From JANXQE01 sp035651635 (GTDB lineage: Bacteria; Verrucomicrobiota; Verrucomicrobiia; Limisphaerales; UBA8199): DNA of 8,966 bases. This document shows positions 6,864 through 8,966 of this stretch, in pieces. The stretch is from contig DASRFK010000133.1 of NCBI GenBank assembly GCA_035651635.1, positions 1 through 8,966 of the forward strand, written 5' to 3'. Each line of letters begins with the position of its first letter. Position 1 is the stretch's first letter. A program made the translations under genes and the position numbers. Below the pieces are notes generated by a model. The model made no database searches, had not been told where the DNA came from, and worked only from the letters and a program-made list of their open reading frames with translations.

Positions 6864-7274
6864 ATGAATGACGTCCAAACCCAGCAGCGCTTCGTTCATC
6901 TCCGCGCCGAAGGCTGGAGCTTCGCCCGCATCGCCGACGAACTCAAGCTCTCCAAACCGACCCTCATCACCTGGAGCCGCAAATTTCAGTTCGACATCCA
7001 GAACCACCGCGCCATCAACATCGAAGCCTTGCACGAACAATGGCTTTCCACCCGCGAAGCCCGCGTCGCTGCCTTGGGACAACAACTCCAAAAAGTGGAA
7101 GCCGAGTTGGCCAAGCGCGACCTCACTTCCTTGCCGACGCACCAACTGTTTACCCTGGCCGAATTTCTCCGGCGCCAAATCAAACGTGAAACCGGTCCAA
7201 TGCAGTTCACCACACCTGTCTCCCAAATCCCCGTGAATGAACTCCAGACCCAAGTCCAGGATTGGTCTCCTTAG
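6864..7274 (+). CDS. Helix-turn-helix DNA-binding protein
   Basis: This complete 136-residue protein has a Hin/terminase-small-subunit-like helix-turn-helix at residues about 9-40 (RFVHLRAEGWSFARIADELKLSKPTLITWSRKF). Here AEGWSFARIADEL is the first helix pair and SKPTLITWSRK the recognition helix. A charged helix or coiled coil follows from about 50 to 90 (INIEALHEQWLSTREARVAALGQQLQKVEAELAKRD), then LPTHQLFTLAEFLRRQIKRETG and a short tail ending QVQDWSP. I associate this architecture with a small protein family in Verrucomicrobiota and related bacteria whose role is not established. It may be a regulator or a phage packaging-type DNA-binding subunit. No good Shine-Dalgarno precedes the ATG. 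TATACT (6849-6854) so close to it raises the possibility of a near-leaderless transcript. It is the only confident gene between the two att-like repeats. Confidence 0.85.
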   Translation: MNDVQTQQRFVHLRAEGWSFARIADELKLSKPTLITWSRKFQFDIQNHRAINIEALHEQWLSTREARVAALGQQLQKVEAELAKRDLTSLPTHQLFTLAEFLRRQIKRETGPMQFTTPVSQIPVNELQTQVQDWSP

Positions 7275-7331
7275 TTGGTAGATGACATGGCGCTGTAATC
7301 TCTTCGGCATCGATCAGCCACCGCAACAAAA

Positions 7332-7658
7332 GTGCATCATCTCCTTTCAATTCGGGCCTTGAATCTCCGCTACTTAAACCGATATCGCGACCGCTCAACC
7401 CTCCGTCACTCGACTCGCATGCTCTGCGGTGTTCACCGGCCGCGCCCTCCCGATTACCTCGCCATCGTCTGTCATGCGCTGAAGTTAGTTCTCAAAATTG
7501 ATGAGGACCTCCGCCCGTTTATGCAAGAGCAGGTTCGCCTCGTGGAGGAAGACCACTTTAAGCAGCGCCTTCAGGCTGCTCTTCGCCGCGTCTATGGCCC
7601 GGACCTGGACGCTCCACAATCGCCAATTCCTCCCCCAGAATCGGTAAACAAACGGTAA
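7332..7658 (+). CDS. Small hypothetical protein downstream of the helix-turn-helix gene
   Basis: This 108-residue ORF is unrecognised. The first 35 residues are Arg-rich and shadow-like (LNLRYLNRYRDRSTLRHSTRM). From about residue 40 it reads like real helical protein (DYLAIVCHALKLVLKIDEDLRPFMQEQVRLVEEDHFKQRLQAALRRVYG) with a Pro-rich tail. An internal ATG at 7419 (MLCGVHRPRPPDYL) may be the true start, or the front may be degraded or frameshifted. It lies 57 bases after the helix-turn-helix gene on the same strand and could be its partner. Its last codons overlap a tandem 11-base repeat. Confidence 0.4.
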   Translation: MHHLLSIRALNLRYLNRYRDRSTLRHSTRMLCGVHRPRPPDYLAIVCHALKLVLKIDEDLRPFMQEQVRLVEEDHFKQRLQAALRRVYGPDLDAPQSPIPPPESVNKR

Positions 7659-7663
7659 ACAAA
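7642..7663. repeat. Tandem 11-bp repeat near the second att-like site
   Basis: CGGTAAACAAA is present twice in direct succession (7642-7652 and 7653-7663), ending about 90 bases left of att-like copy B. A unit of 11 bases places both copies on nearly the same face of the helix. Arm-type integrase or excisionase sites near an attachment core often have this form, but the repeat also overlaps the end of the small ORF, so slippage is possible. Confidence 0.4.
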
Positions 7664-7752
7664 TGGTTCTCCCTCCATTCGGTTGAATTAAACTCCATTG
7701 CGTAAGCAGGCGAATATCACAAACAGGTCGTGAAACAGGGCGTTTTGGATAG

Positions 7753-7792
7753 TTTGAAGTGGTGGCTGGGGGCGGAATTGAACCGCCGACAC
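7753..7792 (-). repeat. att-like direct repeat, copy B (3' end of a tRNA, probably tRNA-Phe)
   Basis: Positions 7753-7780 match copy A exactly, and the tRNA likeness extends further here. On the minus strand the order is variable loop GTGTC (7788-7792), T-stem GGCGG (7783-7787), T-loop TTCAATT, T-stem CCGCC (7771-7775), acceptor CCCAGCC (7764-7770), A, CCA (7760-7762). The T arm is perfectly paired. The GTGTC variable loop followed by GGCGGTTC resembles known tRNA-Phe genes. The anticodon arm and the 5' acceptor strand (expected GGCTGGG) are not found further right, so this is a 3' fragment and not a working tRNA gene. Confidence 0.8.
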
Positions 7793-7860
7793 GTTCCCGA
7801 AGATCGAAAATGCGTATTTCCCAGGAAAACCGATACTTTTGACACGCTTGACACGGCCAA

Positions 7861-7882
7861 ACGTTAGCACTACGTTAGCACT
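7861..7882. repeat. Tandem 11-bp repeat immediately before the integrase start
   Basis: ACGTTAGCACT is repeated exactly and without a gap (7861-7871, 7872-7882), ending 3 bases before the integrase ATG and about 80 bases from the tRNA-end core. It could be a pair of arm-type integrase binding sites, or an operator through which the recombinase or an excisionase represses the gene. It takes the place where a Shine-Dalgarno would be, and none is visible. Confidence 0.5.
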
Positions 7883-7885
7883 ACT

Positions 7886-8966
7886 ATGGCAAGCGTTCAT
7901 AAACGAAAGCGGAGCCCATACTGGTGGGCGGCCTGGCGGGATTCCACTGGGCGTCTTTACTTTAGGAGCACTAAACAAACCGAGAAGAGCAAGGCTGAGC
8001 AATTCGCAATGGAGTGCGAGCGAGCCGAAAAGCACGCAACGGCCGGCACGCTCACCGAGGCACAGGCACGCTCCATCGTTGCCAGCATCATGGAGCGCAC
8101 ACAAACCGGGGACACGTTGAGAAACCCGCCAACTGCGGATTGGCTTCGCGAATGGGTCTCCAGCAAGGAAGCCAACAAGGCCGAAACGACGGCGATCCGG
8201 TATAAGGGCACAATCGAAGGCTTCATTGACTACCTAGGCGAAAAGGCAAAGCGGCCGCTCGTTGCGATCACTGACAGGGACGTTCAGGGCTACTTGGATG
8301 ACAGGGCTCGAAAGGGTGTTGGCCCGTCGACGTTGAATGTCGACGGCAAGACGATCCGGGCTGCATTCTCTCGCGCCGTCAAGTCGGGATTGCTTTCAAA
8401 TAACCCGGCCGAGGCAGTGGACCTGCCAGAGCGCCAATCGATAGAGCGCGGCACCTTCACGCCGGCCGAAGTCCAGATGCTGGCTGGCGTGGCTTCCGAG
8501 GAGTGGAAAACCTTAATCCTGATCGGCTACTACACTGCGGCCCGTCTTTCCGAATGCTGCCGGGTTGATTGGGGCGACATCGACCTTGCGGCCCGCACAA
8601 TCCGTTTCCCGGTCACGAAAGGCGATCCCAAAGGCAGGGCAATGCCCCTACACCCGGAACTGGCCAAGCATCTGGAACGCATCGCCGGGGACAAGCCAGG
8701 CCCAGTGATGCCCCACCTTGCGAGTGTGCGCGTTAGCGGCCGGCGCGGGCTCAGTCAGCACTTTCTCGGGCTTATGGCGAAAGCCGGCTTAGATGCTGAA
8801 AAAGTTGACGGCGCCGGTAAGCGCCAGCTGTCACCGGTCGGTTCAAAAGGGACCCCCTCGGGTCGAAATGGGGTCCCTTTTGAAATTTCAAAACTCCCCA
8901 CCTGTGGGATTTTGACTCAATGTTCCGACACCATTGTTCCTGACAATATTCGAACTTCGTGTTTTG
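7886..8966 (+). CDS. Tyrosine recombinase/integrase, C-terminal catalytic part missing; open at window end
   Basis: The frame starts at ATG 7886 (in-frame stop at 7865-7867) and is open to the last base, 360 codons. An N-terminal DNA-binding segment (MASVHKRKRSPYWWAAWRD) is followed by a SAM-like core-binding domain at about 82-180 (ADWLREWVSSK...YKGTIEGFIDYLGE...TLNVDGKTIRAAFSRAVKSGLLSNNPA). The catalytic domain begins about residue 190 (FTPAEVQMLA). Arg220 in TAARLSE is the first catalytic arginine and Lys245 (VTKGDPKG) the beta-hairpin lysine. Integrase-like sequence runs to about Leu315-Ser316 (VSGRRGLSQHFLGLMAKAGLD...GKRQLS). There the FHSLRHTF-type HxxR box should follow. Instead residues 317-360 (PVGSKGTPSGRNGVPF...) are unrelated and encode a hairpin. 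The second Arg, the His/Trp and the nucleophilic Tyr are absent, so the protein is very probably inactive, most simply through an insertion near 8829-8835. Confidence 0.88.
   Translation, partial: MASVHKRKRSPYWWAAWRDSTGRLYFRSTKQTEKSKAEQFAMECERAEKHATAGTLTEAQARSIVASIMERTQTGDTLRNPPTADWLREWVSSKEANKAETTAIRYKGTIEGFIDYLGEKAKRPLVAITDRDVQGYLDDRARKGVGPSTLNVDGKTIRAAFSRAVKSGLLSNNPAEAVDLPERQSIERGTFTPAEVQMLAGVASEEWKTLILIGYYTAARLSECCRVDWGDIDLAARTIRFPVTKGDPKGRAMPLHPELAKHLERIAGDKPGPVMPHLASVRVSGRRGLSQHFLGLMAKAGLDAEKVDGAGKRQLSPVGSKGTPSGRNGVPFEISKLPTCGILTQCSDTIVPDNIRTSCF
8829..8966. mobile_element. Candidate end of an insertion sequence within the integrase gene
   Basis: Foreign-looking sequence begins near 8829-8835, where the integrase homology stops. 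TGTCA occurs at 8829-8833. Similar short motifs recur further in: TGTTCCGACA at 8921-8930 and TGTTCCTGACA at 8935-8945. TGTCA termini followed by repeated subterminal motifs are seen in IS21-family elements. No transposase is visible before the window ends, so the family is a guess. The disruption of the integrase is the firmer part. Confidence 0.35.
8842..8884. repeat. 15-bp perfect inverted repeat (hairpin)
   Basis: TTCAAAAGGGACCCC (8842-8856) pairs perfectly with GGGGTCCCTTTTGAA (8870-8884) around a 13-base loop. The AAAA and TTTT sides mean it could act as a two-way terminator. A weaker second hairpin (CAAAAcTCCCCA / TGGGATTTTG, about 8889-8914) follows. Together they fit terminal structure of an insertion element better than integrase coding sequence. 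Confidence 0.8.

Larger units (their letters stand above)
6261..7780. mobile_element. Putative integrase-less tRNA-targeted element between att-like repeats
   Basis: A 1464-base segment (6289-7752) is bounded by the two 28-base tRNA-end repeats. It holds a complete helix-turn-helix protein, a second small ORF, and no recombinase. Its left 570 bases appear non-coding. The arrangement fits a decayed or satellite element that used an integrase supplied in trans, possibly that of the element starting at its right edge. The boundaries are exact from the repeats. The interpretation as an element is inference. Confidence 0.5.
7753..8966. mobile_element. Left end of a tyrosine-integrase element at a tRNA-type att site (continues off window)
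   Basis: Copy B of the tRNA-end repeat is followed 93 bases after the tRNA-like part by an outward-reading tyrosine recombinase. In this orientation, tRNA on the minus strand with its 3' end pointing left, the fragment belongs to the far junction. The intact tRNA should lie at the other end of the element, beyond 8966. Cargo is not visible in this window. Confidence 0.6.

Noticed and set aside
6741..7310. Minus-strand ORF of 189 codons opposite the helix-turn-helix gene
   Set aside because: It is the antisense of a well-supported helix-turn-helix protein, and its Gly/Leu/Phe-rich sequence mirrors the other strand's codons.
7753..7850. An intact tRNA gene, or the 3' end of a tmRNA, on the minus strand
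   Set aside because: The T arm and acceptor 3' strand are perfect, but no 5' acceptor strand (GGCTGGG) or anticodon arm is found to the right. The acceptor would start GGCTGGG, not the GGGG usual for tmRNA.
7688..8226. Minus-strand ORFs of 138 and 89 codons over the integrase start and att-like site
   Set aside because: Both lie antisense to the integrase N-terminus and have Cys/Leu/Ser-rich shadow composition.
8842..8884. Hairpin as the natural terminator of the integrase gene
   Set aside because: It lies inside the open frame with no stop before it, and the integrase lacks its catalytic C-terminus there, so a normal gene end is not plausible. It may be a terminator of an inserted element.
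1..8966. CRISPR array, rRNA genes or origin of replication
   Set aside because: No regularly spaced repeat series, no rRNA-like conserved segments and no cluster of DnaA boxes was seen. The repeats present are single direct, tandem or inverted pairs.

Overview
The window looks like an accessory stretch of a chromosome from Verrucomicrobiota, probably a soil or sediment member near Pedosphaera/Limisphaerales. The best evidence is the secreted leucine-rich-repeat protein at 5158-5919 (minus strand). Its repeat end ('ATVYYLPGTTGWG') and C-terminal module ('VEVCTDLSHPGWTPLQ...PGRTYRVRS') follow a pattern I associate with that phylum. The helix-turn-helix protein, the integrase and the 'LTNETFRLSLSL' coiled-coil membrane protein fit the same origin. 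This placement is inference from remembered family patterns, not from a search.

Layout. (1) 38-1649, plus strand: an intact short-chain dehydrogenase/reductase, a 133-residue ORF resembling the C-terminal end of a phage major capsid protein, and a small helical protein, closed by a strong intrinsic terminator. (2) 1687-4490, minus strand: two adjacent zinc-ribbon DUF4145 genes in one apparent operon (4490 to 2984), then an AT-rich gene for a three-helix membrane protein with a coiled coil (2760 to 1687). (3) 4676-5068, plus strand: a small unrecognised protein. (4) 5158-5919, minus strand: the secreted BspA-type repeat protein. (5) 5932-6863: about 930 bases with no gene I can support. (6) 6261-8966: an integration hot spot. 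A 28-base exact direct repeat occurs at 6261-6288 and 7753-7780. On the minus strand it reads as the 3' end of a tRNA, most likely tRNA-Phe, from T-loop through acceptor arm and CCA plus 7 flanking bases. Between the copies lies a 1464-base segment with a helix-turn-helix protein and a second small ORF. To the right of the second copy starts a tyrosine recombinase (7886 onward) whose frame stays open to the window edge. Its integrase-like sequence stops at about residue 316, just before the expected HxxR motif, and is replaced by an unrelated stretch with a 15-bp perfect hairpin.

Reading together: the right third is best explained as two elements integrated in tandem at the 3' end of one tRNA gene, with the intact tRNA expected beyond the right edge. 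The inner element has no integrase, and the outer one has an integrase that was probably interrupted by another insertion. The left part carries a possible phage remnant and a candidate accessory module, the DUF4145 pair plus a membrane coiled-coil protein. Any defence or stress role for that module is inference from gene context and a shared R-x2-G-N-x3-H motif.
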